Assembly (NCBI GenBank): GCA_021647465.1
Contig: JAKIUQ010000014.1
Coordinates: 12,614 to 76,613 of the forward strand
Reading direction: 5' to 3'
DNA length: 64,000 nucleotides
DNA from: Emcibacter sp.
Lineage (GTDB): Bacteria > Pseudomonadota > Alphaproteobacteria > Sphingomonadales > Emcibacteraceae
This document shows positions 43,422 through 50,211 of this stretch, in pieces. Each line of letters begins with the position of its first letter. Within the stretch, counting starts at the first letter, position 1. A program made the position numbers and the translations under genes. Under the pieces are notes generated by a model. It was given only the letters and a program-made list of their open reading frames with translations, was not told where the DNA came from and made no database searches.

Positions 43422-44776
43422 TGAAAAAAGCGCTCCTGATTACCGGCCAGGAATCCGAAACCATCAGCACGTTGGCCCGAAATCTGATTCCCGCCGGCGG
43501 CCTCAGCATATTTGCCCGCCAAATGAAACAGATGAAGGCCATCGGCGTTGATGAAATGCATGTGGTCACCGACTGGTTCGCTCAGGATTTTGAGAAAGAA
43601 ATCCTCAACTGCGCCGCGCGTCCCGAAAAGATTTTCATTCATACAACCAAAGATGCCCCGCTGCGCCTTCTTGAGCATAATAATGAGGGAAACAGCTGGC
43701 TTCTGCTCGAAGAAGCTGTCCTATTAGATGACAGAATCATTGATCAAACCCTGCATCACCCCGCCTCAACGGTGATCAGCTTTATTGGGCATAGTGATTT
43801 TCTATCCGCCCATACCGCGAATGGACTGCCGCTTCATCTGGGTGATGATGACGGTTTTTTTGGCTCTGTTGCCAAGCTGTCAAGTCAGGCTTTATCCGCT
43901 AACGTGCGTAAGCTCAATACATTGGAAGGTCTGCCGAATGTCCTGAAAGCCATCGCACGAACCGAAGGCTGCGCTATCGCCAGGGTCACCGAAATTCCGC
44001 TTTATCTCAGCCGCCAGCGCCGTGATGTTGATCTGGTCTGGTTTCCCGTCATGCGGCGCGAAGATGGGGATAAAGCCACAGATATCCTTCTTGAGCATTG
44101 CCAGAAAGGCCTGTTAGACTGGCCCGCAAGATTCATTCATCGGCCTGTTGAAAATTTGATCGTCAAATATCTTTGTAAAATCCCCATCAGCCCAAATCAA
44201 ATCACCATATTGAATGGTATTCTGGGATTTTATGTTATGTTTCTTTTCGCTTACGGCCATATGTGGCCTGCTTTGATCGGAGCCGCTTTTGTGGGGATAT
44301 TGGCCGGCGTTGACGGCAAACTGGCCCAAGTAAAAATATTGCAATCGCGCCTTGGGGTCTATGAATATCTGCTGACCAGATTAATCGAATATGGCTGGTA
44401 TTTCGCCATTGCCGCCGCCCTGTATGACCCCTATGGCATGGCCCCTTATATCATGGCAGCCGCCCTTGTTTTATTTCAGGTCGCCGATCACATTCAGACT
44501 GAATTTTTTCGTCGCATGACAAATATGTATCTTTTCAACCTTGAGCCATTCGATCAGCGGTTTCAGTTGATCGCGGGCGGGCGCAATTTCAATATATGGG
44601 CGATTCTTCCTTTTGCCCTGTTTAATCAATGGTTTATGGCCTTAGGCTTTATTTGTATATATGCTGTAATAACTTTCTTTGTACATCAGATAAGACTTGT
44701 GTATCATCTCAAAAATATCATGATCAAGAACAGTGAAAAATTTGCTGAAAATTTCAATAAAACCAAGAGCCTATAG
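43418..44776 (+). CDS. Nucleotidyltransferase-like/CDP-alcohol phosphotransferase-like fusion, active site degenerate
   Basis: About 452 residues. The N-terminal 220 resemble a sugar/inositol-phosphate nucleotidyltransferase fold (SIFARQMKQMKAIGVDEMHVVTD), without a clear GxGxR start loop. Then comes the linker WFPVMRREDGDKATDILLEHCQKGLLDWPARFIHRPVENL, as in IPCT-DIPPS-type fusions, and a membrane CDP-alcohol phosphotransferase domain with about six helices. The gapless comparison with the next gene shows the DxxDGxxAR-GxxxDxxxD motif as AGVDGKLAQ and GVYEYLLTR: three of four Asp and the Arg are lost, so the domain is probably not catalytic. The start could also be ATG 43349. It ends 5 nt before the intact homologue. 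Confidence 0.75.
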   Translation: MMKKALLITGQESETISTLARNLIPAGGLSIFARQMKQMKAIGVDEMHVVTDWFAQDFEKEILNCAARPEKIFIHTTKDAPLRLLEHNNEGNSWLLLEEAVLLDDRIIDQTLHHPASTVISFIGHSDFLSAHTANGLPLHLGDDDGFFGSVAKLSSQALSANVRKLNTLEGLPNVLKAIARTEGCAIARVTEIPLYLSRQRRDVDLVWFPVMRREDGDKATDILLEHCQKGLLDWPARFIHRPVENLIVKYLCKIPISPNQITILNGILGFYVMFLFAYGHMWPALIGAAFVGILAGVDGKLAQVKILQSRLGVYEYLLTRLIEYGWYFAIAAALYDPYGMAPYIMAAALVLFQVADHIQTEFFRRMTNMYLFNLEPFDQRFQLIAGGRNFNIWAILPFALFNQWFMALGFICIYAVITFFVHQIRLVYHLKNIMIKNSEKFAENFNKTKSL

Positions 44777-44781
44777 AAAAA

Positions 44782-45675
44782 ATGATGACTGATTCCGTAA
44801 AACGTACCAATGAAATTGAAGAATTCACCAATCTGTATATCATTCATCCCATAAGCGGCTGGCTCGTACCAAAATTTGCCGCCCATAAGATCACCCCCAA
44901 TATGGTTTCCCTCTGCGGGATGTTTTTTGGCATATTTGCGGGTTTCGCCTATTTCCATTATCAAAATCCCTATATGGCGGCGGCAGGGTTTTTTGGTATG
45001 TTTATGTGGCATGTTATGGACGGGGCGGATGGGCAGCTTGCCCGCTTGACCAAAAGCTATTCTGAAATTGGTAAAATCCTTGATGGGGTCTGTGATTATG
45101 TGACATTTATCAGTGTCTATGTGGGGCTTGGCCTGATCCTGTCTGCGCAAACCAGTCCTGAAATCTGGTATATTATTTTATTGGCCGGGACGCTTCACGC
45201 GGTACAATCCAGCGCTTATGAATTACAGCGCGGGGAATATGATTACTGGGGATATGGCAAGGATTCAAGCGGCCTGCCAGAAATAAAACACATGATCGCT
45301 GAGCTAGAGGGGAAATCTCCTCTCGCTTTTTTGATGAGCCAATTTCACATTGGCTATGTCAGGATGCAGCGCCGCACCTCTGGTATTGATTCAAAATTCC
45401 GCGCCCTATTGAAAGAAACATTGGCGAATAATCCCGAAAAAGAGGATGATATCAGGGCATTATACCGGGAGATTTTTGCCCCCGGCGTGCGGACATGGTC
45501 CATCATGTGCGCCAATTATCGCACCATTGCCATCTTCATCGCCTGCACGGTCGGGCAACCCATATATTACTTCTGGTTCGAGATCGCCATATTAACCCCC
45601 ATATTGATTTTATTGGTACAAAAACAACGGCTTTTGAACCAGCTCTTCACCTCACGATTGAAAGAGATTATTTAA
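44782..45675 (+). CDS. CDP-alcohol phosphatidyltransferase, motif intact
   Basis: Membrane enzyme of 297 residues that would transfer a phospho-alcohol from a CDP-alcohol to an acceptor hydroxyl. The full motif is present: D80GAD83GQLAR88, then GKILD101GVCD105. About six hydrophobic segments, with a long soluble insert near 165-215 (YWGYGKDSSGLPEIKHMIAELEG). Substrates (inositol, glycerol, choline or other) cannot be told. It starts 5 nt after the degenerate homologue and ends 3 nt before chorismate mutase. The two proteins may form a heteromer. Confidence 0.85.
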   Translation: MMTDSVKRTNEIEEFTNLYIIHPISGWLVPKFAAHKITPNMVSLCGMFFGIFAGFAYFHYQNPYMAAAGFFGMFMWHVMDGADGQLARLTKSYSEIGKILDGVCDYVTFISVYVGLGLILSAQTSPEIWYIILLAGTLHAVQSSAYELQRGEYDYWGYGKDSSGLPEIKHMIAELEGKSPLAFLMSQFHIGYVRMQRRTSGIDSKFRALLKETLANNPEKEDDIRALYREIFAPGVRTWSIMCANYRTIAIFIACTVGQPIYYFWFEIAILTPILILLVQKQRLLNQLFTSRLKEII

Positions 45676-45678
45676 ATT

Positions 45679-45999
45679 ATGACCGACAAAGACGCATTGA
45701 CCCCAGATCAGCAGAATGAAATACTGACATCATTCCGGGACAGCATTGATAATATTGATGCGGCCCTTATTCATATTTTAGCAGAACGTTTTAAAGTCAC
45801 CAAGAATGTCGGTGAGTTCAAAGCAAAATATGGTCTGTCCCCCGCGGACAAAAACCGGGAACAAAGACAGATTGATCGCCTGCGTTCGCTATCCGAAACG
45901 GCCAAACTGGATCCTGATTTTTCAGAAAAATTTCTCCATTTTATCATCACAGAAGTGATCCGACATCACGAAAAATTCCGCGAGAGTAGTGGTGAATAA
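45679..45999 (+). CDS. Chorismate mutase, AroQ type
   Basis: Converts chorismate to prephenate for Phe and Tyr synthesis. 106 residues, all helical, with the AroQ pattern: FRDSIDNIDAALIHILAERFKVTKNVGEFKAKYGLSPADKNREQRQIDRLR, containing the active-site Arg, Lys and the later ITEVIRHHEKF. No fused prephenate dehydratase and no signal peptide. ATG 45679, 3 nt after the CDP-alcohol transferase gene, so co-transcribed; the functional reason for this pairing is unclear. Confidence 0.88.
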   Translation: MTDKDALTPDQQNEILTSFRDSIDNIDAALIHILAERFKVTKNVGEFKAKYGLSPADKNREQRQIDRLRSLSETAKLDPDFSEKFLHFIITEVIRHHEKFRESSGE

Positions 46000-46035
46000 T
46001 CCCGGTCGAACGGGCGTACCTAATCACGGACTGCT

Positions 46036-46854
46036 CTAAGCGGGGTCTTTCTTCATCTGATTTTTCAAAATGCCGACTTCTGCTTTAAGCTCTTCTATGA
46101 CCGTTATTAAACTCTTCATGTCTTTTTGCTGATCAAGCAGACTCACTTCATTGCGTTTCATGCGTTCTTCTTCCATGACGCTGACGATAATACCGATCAC
46201 CATATTCAGAAAGACAAAGGTGGTCAGAAAAATAAACGAGAGATAAAATATCCAGCTAAAGGGCATAACCTCCATGGTTTCATAGAGAATATCCGTCCAG
46301 TCCTCCAGCGTCATAATGCGGAATAATGTCAACATACATAAGGAAATATTCCCCCATAATTCCGGATTAATATCCCGAAACAGGAAATTTCCCATGGCGC
46401 CATAAATATAGAAAATGATGAACATCAACAGAATAACATAACCAAACTGCGGCATGGCCTTAAAAAGTGAACCGATTAAAATACGCAATTCCGGCACCAC
46501 ACTGATCAGCCGCAGCACGCGGAACACCCGAATTAACCGGCCAACAATGGCGACCTGTGAATATTCAAGCGGCATCAGGCTCACCAGGACGATGGTTAAA
46601 TCGAAAATATTCCAACCTGACTTGAAAAACTGCCCCTTGTTTTTCTCAGCCAAAAATCTGAATGATATTTCGATCAGGAAAAATATTGACACACCATAAT
46701 CGAATATCCCCATCACATCTCTGAAATCAGGTGACAGCTCAAATGTCTCTGCCCCAATACCAAGCGCAGAAATAACAATCACGATAATGATAAATATTTC
46801 AAATGCTGTTGTGTGAACCAGCTTGGAAATTCTGGTTTGCATCACTTCATACAT
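46036..46854 (-). CDS. Voltage-gated cation channel-like protein (NaChBac type)
   Basis: About 272 residues forming a single six-helix channel unit: S4 with spaced Arg (GRLIRVFRVLRLISVVPELRILIG), pore helix and selectivity region (LCMLTLFRIMTLEDWTDILYETMEV), S6 (SFIFLTTFVFLNMVIGIIVSVMEEERMK) and a C-terminal coiled coil (MKSLITVIEELKAEVGILKNQM). The TLEDW filter resembles the TLESW of bacterial sodium channels with Ser changed to Asp. Start ATG 46854 follows AAGAGG at good spacing; ATG 46875 is the alternative. Confidence 0.88.
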   Translation of the reverse strand: MYEVMQTRISKLVHTTAFEIFIIIVIVISALGIGAETFELSPDFRDVMGIFDYGVSIFFLIEISFRFLAEKNKGQFFKSGWNIFDLTIVLVSLMPLEYSQVAIVGRLIRVFRVLRLISVVPELRILIGSLFKAMPQFGYVILLMFIIFYIYGAMGNFLFRDINPELWGNISLCMLTLFRIMTLEDWTDILYETMEVMPFSWIFYLSFIFLTTFVFLNMVIGIIVSVMEEERMKRNEVSLLDQQKDMKSLITVIEELKAEVGILKNQMKKDPA

Positions 46855-46874
46855 AAATAACCTCTTCAAATACA

Positions 46875-46909
46875 TGCCTGCCCCCCTAAAATATGGGGTG
46901 CGGCAGGCA
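46875..46909. repeat. Inverted repeat upstream of channel gene
   Basis: TGCCTGCC (46875-46882) pairs with GGCAGGCA (46902-46909), and inside it CCCC (46883-46886) pairs with GGGG (46895-46898), leaving a 3-nt bulge and an 8-nt loop. It lies between the CYTH and channel genes on the minus strand with no T-run, so it is not an obvious terminator; it may modulate channel expression. Confidence 0.55.
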
Positions 46910-46994
46910 GGCCCTTTTCAATCGCTCTTATTTATATGAACTGATGTCAAAACAACAGAAAAAACGCCGTGACAGAGGTTGATTTTCAGATTTC

Positions 46995-47531
46995 TTAAGT
47001 GCTGCCCATTCGCGCAACAAGATCCCTATAGCTCACGCCCCAGCCTTTGAAGGGGCTTACGGATAGATTGGCGTTATAGAATTTTTGAAAGCCGGTGACT
47101 TCGGAGCCGATCCAGTCTGGCACAGTGACTTTTTCCTGTTCCGATGATAATTCCACCTCCGCAATGATCAATCCTTTGTTTGCGCCTTCAAAAATATCCA
47201 CTTCCCAAATATGATCTCCGGCGGGATATATTTCACGGATTTTTTCGATTGGCTTCTGGGCGCAGGCCGCAAAAAGCACTCTGGCTTCATCGGCATTTAT
47301 ATTTGTTTCGATTTCGTAACGACCGATGCCTTTGGCTGGTGTTTTAACGGACAGAATATAACGGTCATCCTGTTGGCGGATACGCACCATATTACCGCCT
47401 TCGCGGGCGATATAACCTTGCCGTATCCTATGTCTACGCTCAGGTTTGCCTTCGGGCTTTGACAGGATAAGAAACTTGCGCTCTATTTCCACATTCACCG
47501 TTTCACCCTTGTGGAATAATCCTTTGATCAT
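46995..47531 (-). CDS. CYTH domain protein (inorganic triphosphatase/class IV cyclase-like)
   Basis: 178 residues of the triphosphate tunnel fold: the N-terminal EIERKFL motif (ExExK), MVRIRQQDDRYILSVK, YEIETNINADEAR, IWEVDIFEGANKGLIIAEVEL. Bacterial single-domain CYTH proteins usually hydrolyse tripolyphosphate; cyclase activity cannot be excluded. ATG 47531 overlaps the upstream stop (ATGA); a GTG at 47498 preceded by AAGGGTG would give the more usual short N-terminus. Ends 140 nt before the channel gene start. Confidence 0.86.
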   Translation of the reverse strand: MIKGLFHKGETVNVEIERKFLILSKPEGKPERRHRIRQGYIAREGGNMVRIRQQDDRYILSVKTPAKGIGRYEIETNINADEARVLFAACAQKPIEKIREIYPAGDHIWEVDIFEGANKGLIIAEVELSSEQEKVTVPDWIGSEVTGFQKFYNANLSVSPFKGWGVSYRDLVARMGST

Positions 47532-48667
47532 CGAAATTCCTCTAGCGCGGAAAATAGTTTTTCCACATCATCCCGGTCATTATAAACATGGGGCGCGACC
47601 CGGATACTATCCCCCCTGACACTGACAAAAATATTTCGTTTCGCTAGCGTAACATTAAGCCCTTCCGGTATTCCACCTTCAAAACCAAGGCCGATGAGAT
47701 GGGGCGAACGATGGGCCTTTTCTGCCGTCCTTAACCCCATGGCCTGCGCCCGGCCGGCGATCAAATCTGTCAATCCGGCCAGATATTTCGCGATATTTTC
47801 CGTCCCCCACGCCTTAAACTGCGTTAAAGCGTGAATGGCGATGGGGGTAAGCATGAAATTGCTGCGTTCCCCAACGCTAAACCGGCCTGCGCCGCCTTCA
47901 TATTCCTCTTGATAATCTACCAGCCGCGCAAAATTCTCGGAGCCTTTACGGGCAATCCAGTTTTCTTCGATCGGCGCACCACCCTGATGACGCGGGGCCA
48001 CATAGATAAAGCCATAACTGTAAGGCCCAAGAAGCCATTTATAACTGGCCGATATCATAAAATCCGGATCCACATCGCGCACCGAAAAAGGCATCACGCC
48101 CAATGACTGGGTCAGGTCAAGCACCAACGCCGCCCCAACGCGGCGCGCCGCCTGCCCAACCTTGACCAGATCAACGCGGCTGCCGTCAGTCCAATGGGCA
48201 TGGGAGCAAGCAATAATGGCCGTATCCTGATCTATGGCCGCACAAAGGGGCGTTGTCCAGTCGCCGCCTTGTGGCCGCGAAATGGTCACTATTTCCGCCT
48301 GATGAATTTTGGCCATTTCCTGCCAGGGATAGACATTGGACGGGAATTGATCCACCAGCAGAATGATTTTCTGGCCCTTTAAAATATTCAAATTTTTAAC
48401 CGCAATGGCCATACCGTAGGACACCGACGGAATCACCGCGATATCATCCGGCGCCGCCCCGATCATGTCAGCCATCAAGGCCGCGGCGACTTTGGGGGGA
48501 TCAAAGAAATTTGATAATTCCATAGTCCAGGGCTGTAATTTTCCGGCCACGGCCTGCTGTCCAAGGGCGGCGCCCTCTTTCAATATGGGCGACATATAGG
48601 CCGCATTCAGATAGGTCACCTCTGGCGGAATATCAAAAAGATGCTTTTGGCAGGTGAAATCAGTCAT
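47528..48667 (-). CDS. Class V aminotransferase-like PLP enzyme
   Basis: 379 residues of the aminotransferase class V/cysteine desulfurase/kynureninase fold: TYLNAAYMSP at the N-terminus, AVIPSVSYGMAIA, SHAHWTDGSRVDL, VLDLTQSLGVMPF (Asp and Gln to PLP) and ISASYKWLLGPYSYGFIYV with the PLP Lys. No conserved desulfurase Cys loop is apparent, so desulfurase activity is less likely. Substrate unknown. Its stop overlaps the CYTH start, so the two are translated together. Confidence 0.87.
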   Translation of the reverse strand: MTDFTCQKHLFDIPPEVTYLNAAYMSPILKEGAALGQQAVAGKLQPWTMELSNFFDPPKVAAALMADMIGAAPDDIAVIPSVSYGMAIAVKNLNILKGQKIILLVDQFPSNVYPWQEMAKIHQAEIVTISRPQGGDWTTPLCAAIDQDTAIIACSHAHWTDGSRVDLVKVGQAARRVGAALVLDLTQSLGVMPFSVRDVDPDFMISASYKWLLGPYSYGFIYVAPRHQGGAPIEENWIARKGSENFARLVDYQEEYEGGAGRFSVGERSNFMLTPIAIHALTQFKAWGTENIAKYLAGLTDLIAGRAQAMGLRTAEKAHRSPHLIGLGFEGGIPEGLNVTLAKRNIFVSVRGDSIRVAPHVYNDRDDVEKLFSALEEFR

Positions 48668-48800
48668 ATATTATATTACCTCAATATTACGCTCTTAAGA
48701 AGGGGAAGGTTAGCCATCAACAAGCATAAAGCCAAATCTTTTTCCCTTTTACAGTTTTTTTTGCTAAGCTTACCTGTCACTTATCAGGAGGAGCCGGCAA

Positions 48801-49217
48801 ATGAGCGTTATTTTCCCTATGGGCCTATTGGCTATTTTCACCTTACTGTATTCATCCATAATGATTACAAGCCGCAAGAAAGCCGTGAGTTCCGGCGATA
48901 TTAAACCCAGCTATTTCAAGGAATATAATAACGATACTCCGCCAAGCTATATGCAGAAAGCAACGCGCCACTGGGCCAACCTGTATGAAGTTCCCGTATT
49001 ATTCTATGCGGTCTGTGCCGCAATCCTTGCCTTGGGCCTTGATGATGTCATTTTTATCTATCTGGCCTATAGCTTTCTGGGATTTCGGCTCGTGCAGGCT
49101 TTCATCCATACCACCTACAATAATATCTATCACCGCTTGTTGATTTTTTCCTGCGGCCTGGCTATCGTCCTTGCCATGTGGATCAGGCTATTACTTATCG
49201 TACAATTGCCCCTATAA
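48801..49217 (+). CDS. MAPEG family membrane protein
   Basis: 138 residues with four hydrophobic segments and the MAPEG pattern MQKATRHWANLYEVPVLFYAVCAAILALG, followed by FRLVQAFIHTTYNNIYHRL. The family includes glutathione-dependent membrane enzymes; in bacteria the role is mostly unknown. Strong ribosome site GGAGGAG before ATG 48801. Convergent with the S9 peptidase remnant, whose stop overlaps this one. Confidence 0.9.
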   Translation: MSVIFPMGLLAIFTLLYSSIMITSRKKAVSSGDIKPSYFKEYNNDTPPSYMQKATRHWANLYEVPVLFYAVCAAILALGLDDVIFIYLAYSFLGFRLVQAFIHTTYNNIYHRLLIFSCGLAIVLAMWIRLLLIVQLPL

Positions 49218-49579
49218 ATTTTTCTCAAGAAATTTTTCGACTTCCCGCAGGAATTTAATGCGGTGTTTTTGCAGGCTAAGATAATGATCGCCGTCCTTTA
49301 GAGGGACAAACTTGATATCTTTCTTTTACGATTTCATCCTTTTTGCAAAGGCTTCACCGTGCTTATAGTCAACGCTTCGATCCTCGGTGCCATGGCCACC
49401 GCGCGTTTATAGAGGCCAGGTTCTTTTACCAAAGATTGCAAGGCGGCATAACCCCCGTAACTGCCGCCCAGAATACACAGGCGATTGGGGTCGGCAGAGA
49501 TGGACGGCTTCGCCTGCGCGTAGGCGGCGGCGGGGGCGATTGAAAAAAAATATAATATGAAAAAAAAGCAACGAAACAT
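49212..49579 (-). pseudogene. Remnant of an S9 (prolyl oligopeptidase) family peptidase
   Basis: Pieces of a normally ~650-residue secreted peptidase remain. From 49579: a signal peptide (FRCFFFILYFFSIAPAAAYA), joined directly to DPNRLCILGGSYGGYAALQSL with the nucleophile Ser, then a stop at 49334. In another frame further down: DIKFVPLKDGDHYLSLQKH with the catalytic His, ending FLEKNL and TAG at 49212-49214. The propeller domain and the Asp region are missing and an in-frame TAA separates the pieces, so no active enzyme can be made. The first 81 codons remain an open frame behind a good promoter. Confidence 0.8.
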
Positions 49580-49583
49580 GGCA

Positions 49584-49607
49584 CCCCCAATAAATTATTT
49601 ATGGGGG
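49584..49607 (-). promoter_or_regulatory. Hairpin covering the ribosome site of the S9 remnant
   Basis: CCCCC (49584-49588) pairs with GGGGG (49603-49607), and ATAAAT (49590-49595) with ATTTAT (49597-49602), leaving one bulged A and a minimal T at the centre. On the minus strand the second arm's GGGGG is the likely Shine-Dalgarno sequence, 4 nt before the ATG at 49579. Confidence 0.55.
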
Positions 49608-49610
49608 CAG

Positions 49611-49638
49611 TTTATATTTTTAAATGACATTATGTCAA
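49611..49638 (-). promoter_or_regulatory. Promoter with overlapping palindrome ahead of S9 remnant
   Basis: On the minus strand TTGACA (49638-49633), 16 bp, TATAAA (49616-49611). The perfect palindrome TGACAT-T-ATGTCA (49625-49637) overlaps the -35, as a repressor site would. Confidence 0.6.
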
Positions 49639-49664
49639 AGAAAAACACGCCGCAATAAACAGGC

Positions 49665-50066
49665 CTAGGCCATCTGTTCACAACCAACGCAGGCTTGCGG
49701 AAAAATGATGACACTGGCTGAGGAAGATGTGTCCTGAGCCTCGTTCTGATTTTCCAGATAAAACAGATCATAGGTCAGCCGTAACATCCGCGCCACGCGC
49801 GCGTCTTTAATGCGGTAGAAAATCTGCTGACTTTCCCTGCGTGTCGCCACGATACCTTCTGCGCGCATACGGCCAAGATGCTGGGACAATGCCGATTGGG
49901 AAATATCCAGATCCTTTTCCAGATCACCAACACACATTTCTTTGCCAAGGAGACGGCTTAGAATGATCAACCGGTTTGAATTTGCCAATGTTTTTAAAAA
50001 ATCTGCTGCCTCTATAGAGTTAATCTGAAGGTCATTCAGATCGCTCATTTCTACGCTATTACGCAT
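49665..50066 (-). CDS. ArsR-family transcriptional regulator
   Basis: 133 residues: winged helix with FLKTLANSNRLIILSRLLGKEMCVGDLEKDLDISQSALSQHLGRMRAEGIVATRRESQQIFYRI. One Cys sits in the alpha-3 region (EMCVGD) and two more in the C-terminal tail (ACVGCEQ), so it may sense metal or reactive sulfur through Cys; the pattern is not a clean match to a known sensor. ATG 50066 with AAAAGG upstream. It has its own promoter and a downstream palindrome. No obvious target transporter is adjacent. Confidence 0.85.
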   Translation of the reverse strand: MRNSVEMSDLNDLQINSIEAADFLKTLANSNRLIILSRLLGKEMCVGDLEKDLDISQSALSQHLGRMRAEGIVATRRESQQIFYRIKDARVARMLRLTYDLFYLENQNEAQDTSSSASVIIFPQACVGCEQMA

Positions 50067-50098
50067 TTTAAATTGCCTTTTTATATTCTGCTAAATAA

Positions 50099-50117
50099 TG
50101 ATTTATTTTTTAAATCA
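50099..50117. promoter_or_regulatory. Palindrome in ArsR-gene leader, candidate autoregulatory operator
   Basis: TGATTTATTTTTTAAATCA: perfect 7-bp arms (50099-50105 and 50111-50117) with a 5-nt spacer. It lies just downstream of the candidate promoter 50134-50162 and 33 nt before the start codon, a usual place for ArsR autoregulation. Confidence 0.5.
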
Positions 50118-50133
50118 CTTTTTTTTATTGATT

Positions 50134-50162
50134 CTTATATGGTAATTTTACGATTTCGTGAA
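50134..50162 (-). promoter_or_regulatory. Candidate sigma70 promoter of the ArsR gene
   Basis: Minus strand TTCACG (50162-50157), 17 bp, TATAAG (50139-50134); positions fit transcription of the ArsR gene starting around 50126. Confidence 0.45.
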
Positions 50163-50193
50163 CAAAAAAGTCCGCATTAGCCTATTTTCGGAC
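50163..50193 (-). terminator. Probable intrinsic terminator of glpK
   Basis: Minus strand GTCCG (50193-50189), 14-nt loop, CGGAC (50174-50170), then six T (plus-strand A6 at 50164-50169). It begins 19 nt after the glpK stop. Short but GC-rich stem. Confidence 0.5.
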
Positions 50194-50211
50194 ATAAAAG
50201 GAAACAGGTAA

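Noticed and set aside
46000..46035. CCCG/CGGG hairpin between the chorismate mutase and channel genes as a terminator
   Set aside because: Four-pair stem without a T-run.
47528..48667. Cysteine desulfurase call for the class V aminotransferase
   Set aside because: No desulfurase Cys loop and no iron-sulfur assembly genes nearby.
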